A DNA stretch of 64,000 nucleotides from positions 18,608,001 through 18,672,000 of the forward strand of contig AP031358.1 in assembly GCA_037833965.1 (NCBI GenBank), written 5' to 3'. Made by a program: the position numbers and the translations under genes. A model generated the notes under the pieces. The model did not search any database. It worked only from the letters and a program-made list of their open reading frames with translations, and had not been told where the DNA came from. The stretch comes from Marchantia polymorpha subsp. ruderalis. Taxonomy: Eukaryota > Streptophyta > Marchantiopsida > Marchantiales > Marchantiaceae. Positions 10,561-22,917 of this stretch are shown in pieces. Every line of letters starts with the position of its first letter. Position 1 is the first letter of the stretch.

Positions 10561-13500
10561 GAACTTGCTTCGAAATGAAGATAACCTGTGTTGTACACAG
10601 GACTAGAAAAATACTTCATATGCTATATGTAAGCTGACAATGATTTAGAACAAGACATTATTCATTATAAGTGAAAGTATTACGTTTCTCATAATATTTC
10701 TTTCTGGCTTCAGAGATTTTGAGTGTAAGATTCTTCAGATGTTTCAATTGCTTTTGATCTTTGGCGCCTTGATTCTTGGATTTTTTATTTAGAGCCATCA
10801 TCAAACTTGATGCAACTTAAGAATATTTCAATATTACAATTTGACTAATGATATAAAATGGTAGATGTTTACGACTAAGATATTCAAGTTGGGACAAAAA
10901 GGTAATCAGAGCCCCTTCAGTAATTTTTTTGAGGTGTAAATAAAAACTCAAAACTCTGGATGCATTTTGGTCAGAATTTTTTAGACCTGGTCAGAATTCA
11001 TTTGAAAGTTTTTTTTTACATGATGTTATTTGATTATTTTGTGGTGTAGTCTAACAGTTGTCATCGCTCAATGTTCTTGGATTTTACAAATATCCATTGA
11101 TGAACTTGTAGGAAAAGTTCACCGAAGTATTGTTTTTGTTAGCAATAATTGCATTCAAATCAAATTCCACTTGATTCAAATTGAATTCAAGTGTAAAAAA
11201 AATTTGCATTGTTTAAATGCAATTTTAAATTTTTTTCTCTAAAAAAAGTTGATAGAGAATCAAACCAAAAAATGAAAAAACTACAATCAACATAAAATTA
11301 TGCGGTTCATCATTTCAAGCTACATAATCTAGATCTGTAGTTGTATGATTCTATTAGTGTTAGATTCAATTAGAGAATTAACCATTACTATCCTACTCAA
11401 AATTAAGTTTAGCTAGTTTGTAAAACTTTAACTTGCCACTCAGTTAAACTTAAACTTAGTCTAAATAATCAAAATTTAACTATTTAGAAAAAAACACATC
11501 GACTTCAGATATCAATGCAGAAGATTGAGCTAGTAATACTTCAAATAAGAAGGTTGAGCTAATTAAGATTGATGGCTATTCAATTCAACTAATGCGTTCA
11601 ACAAATTAATCTTTTATAGAGTTTTGAAACACATCGTGTTATTTTGAAGGTTTTGCATGAGAAGAACAAGTATGTTTTACTGGCAATTTTGTTATCTTTA
11701 TATATATACTCTATTTGGCATTGATTTAATTCTGATTAGTGATAGTTTTAAAACTATCTATATTAGATTTGTTTATGAAATATTATGAATCAATTATAGG
11801 TTTTTCATTAATTAATGGTTCGACCCCGACCCAAGAAAAGTCATAATTAATGTAGATTAAGATCCCGCGATATGAGTTGAACAAAATAAATCTAAACTAA
11901 AATAAATTTTTAGTTTGGTTTAATCTAATTTTTCAAAGCTTTTAAATTGTCACAATATAAAAGATAGTTTGCAAAACCTCCCAACAACACAACTTAGGAT
12001 TGTTTTTTATAAATGTTTTTGTATTTTTGTGGACTATGTACATGGAAACACAAAATGATGAACCATTTATGTCTGCTATATCCATGTGTGTATGTCCAAT
12101 ATGGCCGTGCGTTTGCGTGATTGTAACGATGTTTTGTAAGTTTCAACTTTTAGAATTAAAACATAAAAGACGGAATGATGAAAAAATTTACTCCATCTTG
12201 AATAACAACATACTTTTTTCCACAAAATATTTTCATGAGGTTAGTGATAGCATTGATGAAAAATAAGAATAATAGAGTTTAATCTAATTATTCAGCTAAT
12301 GTAGGAGATTCATTGACAAAGATTGTGAAATAAGTCAAAATAGATTTAAAAAATGTTGAAAGAACATAATTTTTCTAGTTTGATATGATGTCTTCCCATA
12401 AATATTTTGAATGAAGCAATATTCATTCAAGAAGATTGAAAAATGTGATAAAAATAATTGGGTGAAAGGATTTAGGGTTTAGATGGAAATAGAAAAAGAA
12501 ATATATATAGATAAAAATAGATACCAGATTCGAATCAAAAAATTATGAAATTATGTGTTAAACTTATACTTTTATATAGCTAACAAATTATCAAATTATG
12601 TGTTAGAAATTATGATTGGTGAAGCAATTCATGCTTAAAATGTGTATATTTTGAAAATTATATGAAATATGATTGAACACAATTAGTCTAATATTTTAAA
12701 TGAATTTTCATGATCTTCATCTAAGAGTCAAATGTATCATAATCTGTAGATTTTATCCAAAAATGCATTGATCTTCAAAAATGTTATATTATTTCAAAAA
12801 TGTTATATTATTAAAAAAATTTAAATTGTTTTTAAAAAATGAGTCATCTAATTGCACTTTACTAGACATCATTCACGTACATCATGAAAGCATGCATAAA
12901 GTACCTTGTTTAGAATCAGCAAACAATGCACACTAAAAAATCACAAATATTCAACATCTTGTACAATCATCTGGATCCTTAAGAAAACACTCTACCACCA
13001 TTAATTCAATCGAATAGAAACTATATCTTATGACGGTATCAATATTAATTCAGTACAATATTTTTCAAAACTGAAATTTTAAAAGATTAAAATTTTTACA
13101 TAATATTCAATGTATCCAAATTTAATTATATATTTGTTCTATTCTCAAATAAGAGGACATTTCAAAAAATGGATCTTCAAGTTTAGTTTATAAATTAAAC
13201 TTGATAGAGCAGAATAAAACATCACATATTGCATTGTTCTTATCTTTATTCAGAAGAGAAAATGAAAATCCTTATATTGATTTTTGACTTAGGGTTAGTA
13301 GGACTTTTGTTATAGATTTTAGTGTAAAGTTTTTGAATTCTTACATTTTACAAATTCACATATTTCAGTTTCATATTCTTTTAATAGTTAATTATTCTAG
13401 TGAAAATTATTCCTATAAGAAATTAGCCCTTATATATGTTGATTTTCTCACCATGTATTCATATATAATCAAAAAATATATAATTTATATTTTCATATTT

Positions 13501-14300
13501 AGACATATGATTAGATTACACGAAAAGTTTCTTAACTTCTGTTCAACTATGTCAAGCAGGATTGAGTTTGGAATTAATAGGTGTTAAAAATAGTTATGCT
13601 AAATATATTCAAATCAGATTAATGATAGAGAACATAAATTGAAACCTAAAGTGTCTTTTTGACCTACTGTTAATCATATTTTAACAACTAAAGTAAACAT
13701 GGGCAAGGTAATAAGAAATGATTCACTCAAACTCCAAAAATATACATTACAGTAAGCAATTGCTTACTTTAAAACGATCCCAAGTGAAATGAATGTAAAA
13801 TAAGTGATCAATTTGATAACTTTTAACATTGCATTATATTTTAGAAATCTCTTTTTCTGTGACTGTTAGCTTTTTAAACTGTGGTTTGTAGTTTAATGCT
13901 TAAAATTTGCCTCAATTATTGCATACACTTCACAAAAAACTCACGTTCATAATCTCAGATTTATAAATATTTACTGGGTACTAGGACATGAGAACCCTGG
14001 ACCAAGAAATTATACCTAGTATGAATATATACTATAGAACATTTTGCATTATATATTCTTGAATCCAAGTTTTATTCAGGCAATATTCTGCATTTGACAC
14101 AATTAGACAAGCTTTCCTCGATTAAGTTGATACATTATCATGTGATTTCATGAACAATTTAAAAATTAAAGATGGAGATGAAGAAAATTGATTTGAAATC
14201 ACATTTCAGATATCTGAAGCAAGGGCTGAACTGAAGAAAAAGAGGAGCTGTCTGATTATAAAGATAAAGAAATTTTTGCACAAACTCTTATTCCATGTTA
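10561..14300. other. Long AT-rich spacer, no gene supported
   Basis: This is mostly AT-rich DNA with no exon that I can assign. One short minus-strand frame of about 50 codons near 10800-10655 is Lys-rich (KNQGAKDQKQLKHLKNLTLK) and looks coding-like, but it has no family match. Longer frames at 12000-12266 and 13333-13587 are what AT-rich sequence gives by chance. No terminal repeats or target-site duplications were found by eye. Confidence 0.4.
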
Positions 14301-14593
14301 ACCTTAAAAGGTGACGTTAGAAATATGACATTTAATTAAATTATGAACCTAACTCCTCAACTTTGTGGAAGTTGTTATAGGGGCCATCGGTACGATTTCA
14401 ACAATGTAGAGGTTAGACAAAGATCATGTGATCCATCTGCCACATTGGGCGACTATCAATTGCTTTCTGAGAATATGAGCAGACTTTGATAATTCTCAGC
14501 CTTACTTTTTTGTCAGTCTCATGTCAGGAACTCATCGTTGACTGTAACCTGAAGTACATCAACAGATGGAGTTCGTCAGCAAGAAATACATTA

Positions 14594-14722
14594 TATATTG
14601 GCGCAATTACTGTGTGCTGTATTGACCTGCATTCACCTTTCATGGTCTGATAAACACGTTCCTTGAGGAATGCGGCGGCCTTCGCACCACCATGGCCACT
14701 ACTCGTGGCTTCCACATACACC
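14594..14722 (-). pseudogene. Isolated exon-like fragment with GHGG motif
   Basis: On the minus strand a segment bounded by an AG acceptor (TATCCGCAG) and a GT donor (AAAG|GTGAAT) encodes SSGHGGAKAAAFLKERVYQT. GHGG followed by an Ala-rich helix recalls the metal-binding DGHGG of PP2C phosphatases, but the preceding Asp is absent and no other PP2C motif was found nearby. I treat it as a gene fragment of uncertain origin. The copy is at 36359-36487. Confidence 0.3.
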
Positions 14723-14888
14723 GTATCCTGCGGATATGAAGGACCTTAAGCAGAAACTACAAGAAACAGAGCGACATCGAGAGAAATGTTACGGCTAGTG
14801 CAGAACAACGTTGGTGACATTACAGAAGACAATTTAAAATGTAAAAGCAGCCCAGCATAGGCTCAAGGACATGAAGCGCGATATCAAG

Positions 14889-15180
14889 TCACGCTATGGC
14901 CTTTGACAACTGAGAGGGATCAGTCCCTGTACATCGAGTAATCAAGCAGTCGTGGGCGCCCAGCCACAGCTCCTGAATGCCATGATTTTGAGCACATTGT
15001 TGTGCACACGATTTAGTTCGTGATTTGTTTGATTCTTCATGCTTGAAATTTGTTCGAAATCTGCTTTGCTGGCAACGTCGTGCAAGTCTGCAGAAACGGC
15101 AGCATACCTGTTTCTGGTGGCGAGATTGGTGATGCGGCGAGGTTTGAACTGGTGAACAGCCTGCCATCAATTGAGCTGGT
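14889..15180. other. Coding-like fragment shared with 54797-54860
   Basis: On the plus strand at about 15060-15150 a short stretch reads SAETAAYLFLVARLVM, closely similar to SAETAADVFLVAGLVM at 54797-54860. That second site precedes a membrane-protein-like frame. In the opposite direction a 93-codon frame is also open. The similarity to the C-D spacer shows an old shared segment, and the protein family is not recognised. Confidence 0.35.
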
Positions 15181-15306
15181 GATTTCTGTTTGCATGTACA
15201 TTCATTATGACTTTATGTAGTGTTGTGAAATAAATCACCAGTTAATGGAACACTTGAAAGAAAAACATCTAAAAAATTTTTCAACGAGGACAAAATCAAG
15301 CAGGAT

Positions 15307-17727
15307 ATTTATGAATGTGCTTTTAATCACATAAATAACGTGAAATAACCCTAAACAAATAACCTAACGTTAATTTTTTGACGTAATCACCAGTAACAAT
15401 AATTACTTTATAATTAAATTTAAATCATCTGAAATTTCTTTTGAGAGATTGCTCTCAATGTTTAAAAACAACAAATAATTAAAACAAAAAATATCAATTT
15501 CACTTTAAATATTTGTATCATTTGAGTTCTGAAACATCATAATTTTTCTTTGGAAATGAATTTCAAATAAAAAATTAATTACCATGTAGTTTAGATCCAG
15601 AAGTATTTTTAAAAAAAATACGTATTGATTATTTATATATAACTTTGATTGAGAATTAATTTTTTATGTCCATAGATATTATCCTAATCCAAATTTTTCA
15701 TAATGTATACTAAATACAAGATTCAAATATGAAATAAAAATTAAAACATAGCTAAATTTCTTTTCAAGAATTGTTCAAATTTTCAATTTTCTTTTAAACA
15801 TTTTAATCTATTATAGATCAAAATACTTAAGCACAAAACGTTTAGTGCACAGAATGTGTTTGATGAAATTTAAGCTATCATAGAAAATTTGAATATATAA
15901 ATGATATACTAATTGCAAGCATCTTTATTGATTTGTTTTTAAAAAAAAACGCTTCACACTATGCAACTTCAAATTTCTGACTCAATAATTTGAATCGAAA
16001 GACTATTTTGTCTCTTAATCAAACTATCTGCAATGCAATCAGAAATTTACTATTCAGATTTATACTGAAACATGCTCTCAATCTCACTTAAATCCCAATA
16101 TCCAAAATTTTCATGTGTAAAACAAATCAAAAATATAAATTCTCTAATATTTATTTGAAAATTTATATTTTTCTATTTTATTTAGATTAATTAAAAAATT
16201 ATTCTCATTACAATCATATAATTTAAATGCAAAAAAATATTAAAATGTATGATTAACTATCCAAAGAAGTATTATTTGGCAACATATCATTCATTCACAT
16301 AATCAACATATTTAGCTCATTCATATTTCCATTGTTTTACAATTAGAAAATTGAATCCATTGCAGGAGGATTACGTTGAGATCGTGAAGGCCATGCTTAA
16401 AGCGTAAAGACCAGGCTGTCATCTTAGCAGCACGAATTCATCATGCGATCTCTGTATTCACGATCATTCATTTTGGCTTTGCAAACTCACCAAAAAAATA
16501 CAAAGACCTCCAAACTGTGCATGCATTCACATACTTGACAGCTGGGGTAGAAGAACAATCATAGCAGCAGTTATAACCTCGAGTACTGGTATCCTCTGTA
16601 TACAGTTGTTCGATATCATAGTTAGTAAAATCCCAAAAGGCTTCTCAGTCTTTTCTGAACCTAGAAGTTATTTACAATAATGTGCACAACTGTTCTGGGT
16701 CAAAAGTAAGAAAAATCGTAACATGCTAATTACAGCTGACTACGCATGTGCCACTCAGCTGTCAAAATAGGTCCACTTGCTCCAACAGATGGAACATGCC
16801 AGATAAATGAATTAATAAAGACGAAAGTTCTAATGGAAATTGTTAATGTGACGTCATCGAGAGTATCATCACACTGACGCATTCACCCACGTTTCCTCTC
16901 CGCTTGCACAACAAAGTCAAGATCTACTCTGATCTTGTAACACCATGTTCCAATCACAGAGTATGAAAGAACACGATTTTTGTTTTCAAATGTTGTCATT
17001 GCCGTGATCGCTCACACGATTCAATGAGAAGATCTGATTGAAGATGAGGCATGCTTTTTCCCCACGCTAGCCATCGTAGTGTCTGTCTTCCCGTTGGTCT
17101 TGATGCAGCTAGAATCGCAGTCTCCCAGTACGAGTGTACATCCAGTTTTTCCACAACTCAGAGTTCGTCACATCTGAGAAATCTGCAATTTCATGCATTC
17201 CATGACATTTTGCTTTCGCTTCGCGCCATCTTTGCTAAGAACTTGATTTCAGATTCTCCTGCAGAACTATCATATTGTCCACTCACTTCGATCACTAGTG
17301 CACATCGAACCCTGATAGACGTGAAGACTTTTTTGCCACACGGTCTATGATTAAGCTTGGTAATAGAATCCTAGTCTACTGTGTCAATTTTGATTCCCAT
17401 CGCTTGTCCCGAGCTCGAACATACTACTGCTTCCACTTTGCAGAATCTCCCTGAGTTCGTGTTGATTGCTCATGATCCACGTATCGGCAGATCTTGGAGT
17501 GATATTTGTGTCGTTACGAAGGCAAAGTGCAAGAAGTTTCATGCCCAGCACTTATGCACACGAATTGTGACAATACGAAGGTAATATCAGTTTTCTTCGG
17601 GAGAGCTGGACATTCGGATTGAAGAGAGGGCCTCCTGTACGCGTTGAAGGAGAGAGGAGAAGAGAAAGGAAGGGGCAGGTGCGTCCATCGTCAGTCACGC
17701 TGCTGCACTTGCGACACGACTTGTGAA
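15307..17727 (+). repeat. ROCO 5'-flank repeat upstream of gene B
   Basis: About 2.4 kb of upstream sequence is shared with 37072-39468 (gene C) and 57826-60202 (gene D): an AT-rich first half, then a more balanced half. The ROCO promoter and 5' UTR must lie near its end, but no TATA box stands out. A frame at 17051-17350 is open here and longer at gene C (38817-39311), while at gene D the opposite strand keeps a 76-codon frame (59697-59927). None of these matches a known family. Confidence 0.8.
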
Positions 17728-20700
17728 ATGGACTCCGCACACGAGGAACCGGAGCTTCCCTCCGCCATCCAGGACCTTCTACAGCGTCTGGAAGGACAAG
17801 GCGAGCCTTTAACGCAGCTTCCCCGTTTAAGCGGGCCAGAATTTCTGGAGTTCTTTCCGGAGCGTGCATCACTTTCGACAATCACAGGGTGGCGAAGCCA
17901 AGTGCGCCTTCGAGTGCTGGAGGCAATCGGCAACTGCAACACCTTTGAGAGTCTGAGTGTGTATTATCTTTGCGGGGGAGATGTATCGAGGTTGACGGCA
18001 AGCGAGTGGGAGATCGTTTTCAGAGGTTTCAGGTCAAGCACCGTTCTAAATGAAATAACCCTTTATGATTTGAAATGGAGTTCAGATGCGGAAGTGGAGA
18101 CCTTGTGCTTAGAGCTGGGGAGAATTCTGAACTCCTCTAGCGTATCAACATTAGAACTGTGGAATTGCAGATTGAGTGCCAGATGTTGGTCGAATCTCGC
18201 CTCAGGACTGCGAGGACATTCCGATTCTAAACTCCAGTCTTTGATTGTATGGGACGCGTGGGAGGACGAGAGTGCGGTGAAGCATGTGGCTGAGATGATC
18301 AACAGTGCTCCTCTATTAGAAACGTTGAGTTTAAAGAAATGGAAGGAGTGGGAGGACATGGAGGACGAGACCGTTGGAATCCTGTCCCAGGCGTTGATCC
18401 AGAGCTCGTCGTTGAAGGTATTGGTCCTGAGAGGCCAGGTGAAGTGGGGAGGGCCCTTGTTGCTGAAAGCATTGGCCGGAGACAATCGCAACCGATCCAT
18501 TGAACGTCTTGAACTAGCGTTTATGGATGGAATCGGAGACTGTTTAAGGGAAATACTTATTTCCAACCCATCATTGAAGGAAGTGAAGCTGTACATGGTG
18601 AAGATGAGTCCTGAGGAATGGCACCAGCTCGGCGAAGTCATACGTGACAATGCTATAGCCACAACTATACTTGTTTACTTTTACTTAGACCGCAATGAAT
18701 GGAAGTCAATAGAAGCTCTTGCTCTTTCTGCTAGCTCCGATGTCAAGGACCCCATACTGGAGCTGGAGCTTGAGAAGAGGGAAGATAAGGTGAAGTTGTC
18801 ATTAAACCTATTAGGTAGGGTGCTGCGCGGGGAAATCAAATCTTTAAAATCTTTGAGTGTGTTGAGGCATGGTGGAAAAATCTTCACTTTCAGTATCCTC
18901 CCAATGAATGGGAAAACTGGAGAAACCTCAATCCAGAAGAGACTGGAATTATCTGTTCGAAGTGAAGATCTTTCGAAGGGAGAATGGGAGGAGCTGCTTC
19001 GGTGCATGCGAGGGAACCACCTCACTCACTTGGATTTGTGTCACTCCAGACTCGACCAGGAGGCGTTCAGGGACGTGATGGGAGTACTGCAAGTGAACTC
19101 GGCTCTCATCAAGGACTCCACACTGGAGCTTGACCTCCAAGCACAGAGTGAAGATGAAGTGATGTTATCATTAAACCTGTTAGGGAGGGTGCTGCGCGGT
19201 GAAATCCAATTTCTAAAATCTTTGAGTGTGTTGAGGCATGGTGGAAAAATCTTCACTTTCAGTATCCTCCCAATGAATGGGAAAACTGGAGAAACCTCAA
19301 TCCAGAAGAGACTGGAATTATCTGTTCGAAGTGAAGATCTTTCGAAGGGAGTATGGGAGGAGCATCTTCGGTGCATGCGAGGGAACCACCTCACTCACTT
19401 GGATTTGTCTGACTCTGAACTCGACGAGGAGGCGTTCAGGGACGTGATGGGAGTACTGCAAGTAAACTTGGCTCTCCAGGAAATCGACGTCTCACGAACA
19501 TCGTGGGCAACGGACGGAAAGGCGTCGCTGATTCAAGAGTCCCTGCAACAGAACAAGGAGCGGGCCGTCTACATGTCTGTGTTCCGGGAAGCGAACTTAA
19601 CATTCGGAGATGCAAAAGCTGGCCGACTCTTCTTATGCGGCTCTCCTCGAGCAGGTAAGATGCGCTGTAAATTCTCAGTTTTTTCCTGAATGTAAGCCAA
19701 CTAGCAATTTATGGTTTAGCTTTTCTAAAACTAAGATTGGCACTACAAATGTTATTTTGATCTATATATAATGATGCGTTTATACAAATAGTAACGGAAA
19801 GAAAAAAAAATATCAAATGTGTAAATTACTAATTATGTAACTTCAATCATTTTGGTGATTTATACTTTTTCCAGTCGAATTTATTTTCACATATTAAAAT
19901 AATATCATGTCATATTGTATCTCAAGAATATCAATTCAAAGCACTTCTAAAGATATTGGTAATAACAAGTTGTGGATTTTGTGATGTGACATCCAGGAAA
20001 AACTCAACTGCGTAAAACCTTGATGAGGATAAATCATAGCTGGCTACACAGAAGCAGTCCATTCATGAAATGGGAGGCATTGTGGAGAACCAAAGGGATT
20101 GAAGTGGAGTTTTTGCAAAACAATGACAAAATGCAAATCTCAGTTTGGGATCTTGCAGGACAATGGATTTTCCGTACCCTTCAAACTGTACTCTTCCCTC
20201 AAACCAACAATTTTTGTGTTTTTTTTTTTGTGTATAACCCTTTCTGTGAAGAAACATCTTCAATCAAACCAGAATCTTGTTTCAAAACTGAGTTGGAGGA
20301 GTGGTTGAGTTTTATAACATCTAGCACTAAGGTCACAGGACGTGATCTTCCCCAAGTTATTGTTGTGATTTCTCACAAGGATAAAGCCATATCCAGCTCT
20401 TTGAGTTGGGCTCATCCCATAGTGGAAGAATTGACTAAAAGATTCGCAAACTTTGTGGATCTTCGTCCTATTCAAGAGTGTTTTCATGTGGATGCTCGGA
20501 AGAAGAAGCAAGTTAGTTCTCTTAACAAACACATTTTTGAGAATTTCCACAAGGTGTTGAGAGAGAAATCCCCACAAGTTCCCGAATTGTGTTTACAGCT
20601 CACCTCTCTCTTGGTTACAAACACCAAGAAGAACAAAAGTTTTCCTTTGTGGCCATCCGAAAAGTTTTATGATTTTTGTGTTTCCGATTTGAAAAAGTTC

Positions 20701-22917
20701 ATTCCATCATCTTCTGCTCACTCTGTTGAACATTCAAGGATAATGCAATCTATCATATCCTATTTGAATGATGTTGGATCCATCATTTACATCCCCAACC
20801 TTGATTACATCATTGTCGATCCCAACTGGCTCACTAATACCTTCTTGGGTGAGCTGATAACTCTGGGTCAAAACTTTCAAGCTCAAAAGCCAGAGTCTTC
20901 TTATAGTATGAGCTCATACGCAAGCAAGGACGGATTTGTGAGCGAGATTGTCTTTGCTGGACTGATAGAGAAGTTTATGGGAAAGCAACCACTCTTTCAA
21001 CATGTGGATAGAAAGGTGCTTGAAAACATTCTCATCAATTTAGATTTGTGTTTCAAGCTGGAAGATAATTCTGAGTATTTCATTCCTTCCTTCATCCCTG
21101 AGCATGCAAGCAAGGAGGAACAGAATCATGGAGAAGGTGCCCACGCGAAGTCGATGGATTGGGAAAATAGAGGTGACACTCCACAGTTTGTCGGCATACG
21201 GATTCAATGCAAAGATGAAAGAACAATGTCACTTACTGCTGCTTTTTTTCCACGCTTCCAGGTGAGCTTCAATCATGATTTCATAAACACAGTGAAAACA
21301 TTGTTTGTGTCAAGTTTTGATTGTAATTTGCGTATGATGAATAGAATGCTCCTTTTTTTTTAATGCAACACATTATTCAAATGTTTAACTCAATATTTAC
21401 CAAGTATTCTATGATTGTAGATGTTCATGAGACGCAAGTTGATATCCGAGATGGGTGTTTCCGGGAAGAATGTGAACTTCTCTCGACATTGTCTCCGACT
21501 TTTTCTTGACGGGCATCAGATATATATCGAGCACGTTCAGAATGAAAAGTCCCACAAATACGTTGATGTTCTGATGTTATGCTCGAGTCAAAAGTCAAAG
21601 GAGTCGGCTGTTACATACGTGAGGAAAAATATCGTCCAGGAGTTGATATCATTTTGTGCATCACCGAAAGGCTGTCCAGGGGTGGCGTTAGTGCTCAGTG
21701 TGATCCAAACATTTTGTGTGGAGATGCTGATTCCAAGTCATCTCAGAGGAGCCATCCTGATCGAGAAGTTGAAATCGGATTTCATTCGTAACATCAATGA
21801 CAAACTTGAGGAAATGCCCTTGGAAAGGTTGCACTTGATGGAGAAGGAAGAGTTGATGCACTTGATGGAAAAGGAAGAGTTGTTCCACTATGAGCAGTGT
21901 TGGCCTCGGATTGAAAGGTACACCGGCGGAATATCCGAACTAGCAAGGGATTTGTTGTGGAAGAGCGATGTGGATGCAGTTGTGAATGAGATTTGCCAGA
22001 ATCGAATTCTACAATTAGAGTCATTGCAGGAAGCTATAGATAGCGTGGACAATGATTTGGCTCAGTGTTATCCTAAAGCTGAAAACATGGTTAGCAACTC
22101 TAATTTTCCACAAATAAAAGATCTCAAACCACCCACATCCAGGTGCTTGAGTCCGGCCAGCACAAGTGTGGAGAATCCTTCGACCCAACTTATTATGTCC
22201 AAGATTGAGGAGGAAGCAGAAAAGATACTACAAAAGCTTGATGGTATGGATGAGAGGTTAAGATCAATGCAGAGCTCAATGGGACAGATACTCTCTGTGC
22301 AACAAGAACTGCAGTCAAAGTTGAGTGTCTTCATGTCTAAGGTGGACAAGAGCATTGGCTATTCGCAAGAGATTCAGCAGCGGAAAACGCCTAAACGACC
22401 CTATGTTACGGATGATGTGGGACATTTCTATAGGTTGAGTGCAGGTCTGCATGTCGGGAAAATTGTTCGACTTCACTTGATGTGTGAGTCGATGACTGGG
22501 TTTCACACTGTCAAAGATCAAGAAGGGTTGAAGTTAAGATTGGATTTGGAGAAGTGGGAGTGGATTCGGAGAACTATTGAAATTTCGTACAAAGTCATAT
22601 ATTATGGTGCAAAGGCTGCACTGACTAAGTTCTGCGGGTTGGGCGAAGCGATTCCGGCCTGGGCAGATTTGGAATCGGATATTGTTAAACTGGATGGTAT
22701 TAGCAATGAAGATCGCAGGGCAGTTCTAACAGGTGGGGATAGCAAGGAGCTGCAAGAAGCATGGTTGAGGATTCAGCAAATTCTTGCGCCTGAGCTTGAA
22801 AATCGCTATTCCAAAATCTTCAAGTTGTATTTGGTGAGCTTAAAAAAAGGTGGGCATGCATGGGTGTGCGAGAAGTGCATGAATAAAGGCCGTGATTGTG
22901 GAATTTTGACATGTTAG
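17728..22917 (+). CDS. LRR-Roc-COR (ROCO) GTPase, gene B
   Basis: There are three exons: 17728-19654, 19997-21261 and 21421-22917, giving 1562 residues, all junctions GT-AG and in phase. I chose the ATG of MDSAHEEPELPS because it is conserved in genes C and D and gene D has a stop just upstream. Residues about 70-640 are ribonuclease-inhibitor-like LRRs with an internal 123-residue duplication. The Roc GTPase follows: Walker A GSPRAGKT (638-645, split by intron 1), WDLAGQ (693-698) and SHKD (768-771, the THxD-type base-specificity motif). COR (about 840-1130) shows NDVGSIIYI and IIVDPNWL. A coiled coil lies at about 1323-1373, then an unrecognised module ending in CEKC. ROCO proteins are dimeric GTPases used in signalling; TORNADO1 is the plant relative I know. 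No kinase domain is present. Exon 3 is identical to gene A over the overlap. Confidence 0.95.
18748..19482 (+). repeat. Intragenic LRR duplication in gene B exon 1 (about 369 bp x 2)
   Basis: Two in-frame direct units (about 18748-19113 and 19114-19482) each encode KLSLNLLGRVLRGE-like, FSILPMNGKTGET and CMRGNHLTHLDL blocks. The offset over most of the unit is 369 bp. In gene B the segment from SLSVLRHGGKIFTFS to SEDLSKG is the same in both units, whereas in gene D the two units differ there. Gene C has one unit. Confidence 0.95.

Larger units (their letters stand above)
1..16067. repeat. Copy 1 of near-identical 21,765-bp tandem duplication
   Basis: Every base compared by eye matches 21766-37832 at a constant offset of 21765 bp, and all open frames have the same length and sequence except for one substitution (C at 2875, G at 24640). 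The segment begins before the window, inside ROCO gene A, and ends in the 5' flank of gene B, where differences start at 16068 and 16172. A one-base indel at about 16573 then shifts the offset to 21766. It holds the ROCO 3' flank, the truncated STE24 gene and the AT-rich spacer. Confidence 0.95.

Noticed and set aside
11815-11835. T-loop-like GGTTCGACCCC suggesting a tRNA
   Set aside because: The stem bases do not pair and no D-arm, anticodon arm or acceptor stem could be formed.
12000-13587. Open frames at 12000-12266 and 13333-13587
   Set aside because: Composition is that of random AT-rich DNA (Phe, Ile, Tyr, Lys), with no splice context and no domain.
14594-14722. Calling a PP2C phosphatase from GHGG
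   Set aside because: The catalytic Asp before GHGG is absent and no other PP2C motif is near, so it is kept as an unnamed fragment.
17051-17350. Flank frame (longer at 38817-39311) as a conserved small gene
   Set aside because: Its length and frame are not kept among the three flanks, and the opposite strand is open as well.
17644-17727. N-terminal extension of gene B beginning at 17644
   Set aside because: It begins with TTG, no ATG is in frame before 17728, and the same upstream frame is closed in gene D, so MDS at 17728 is the start.
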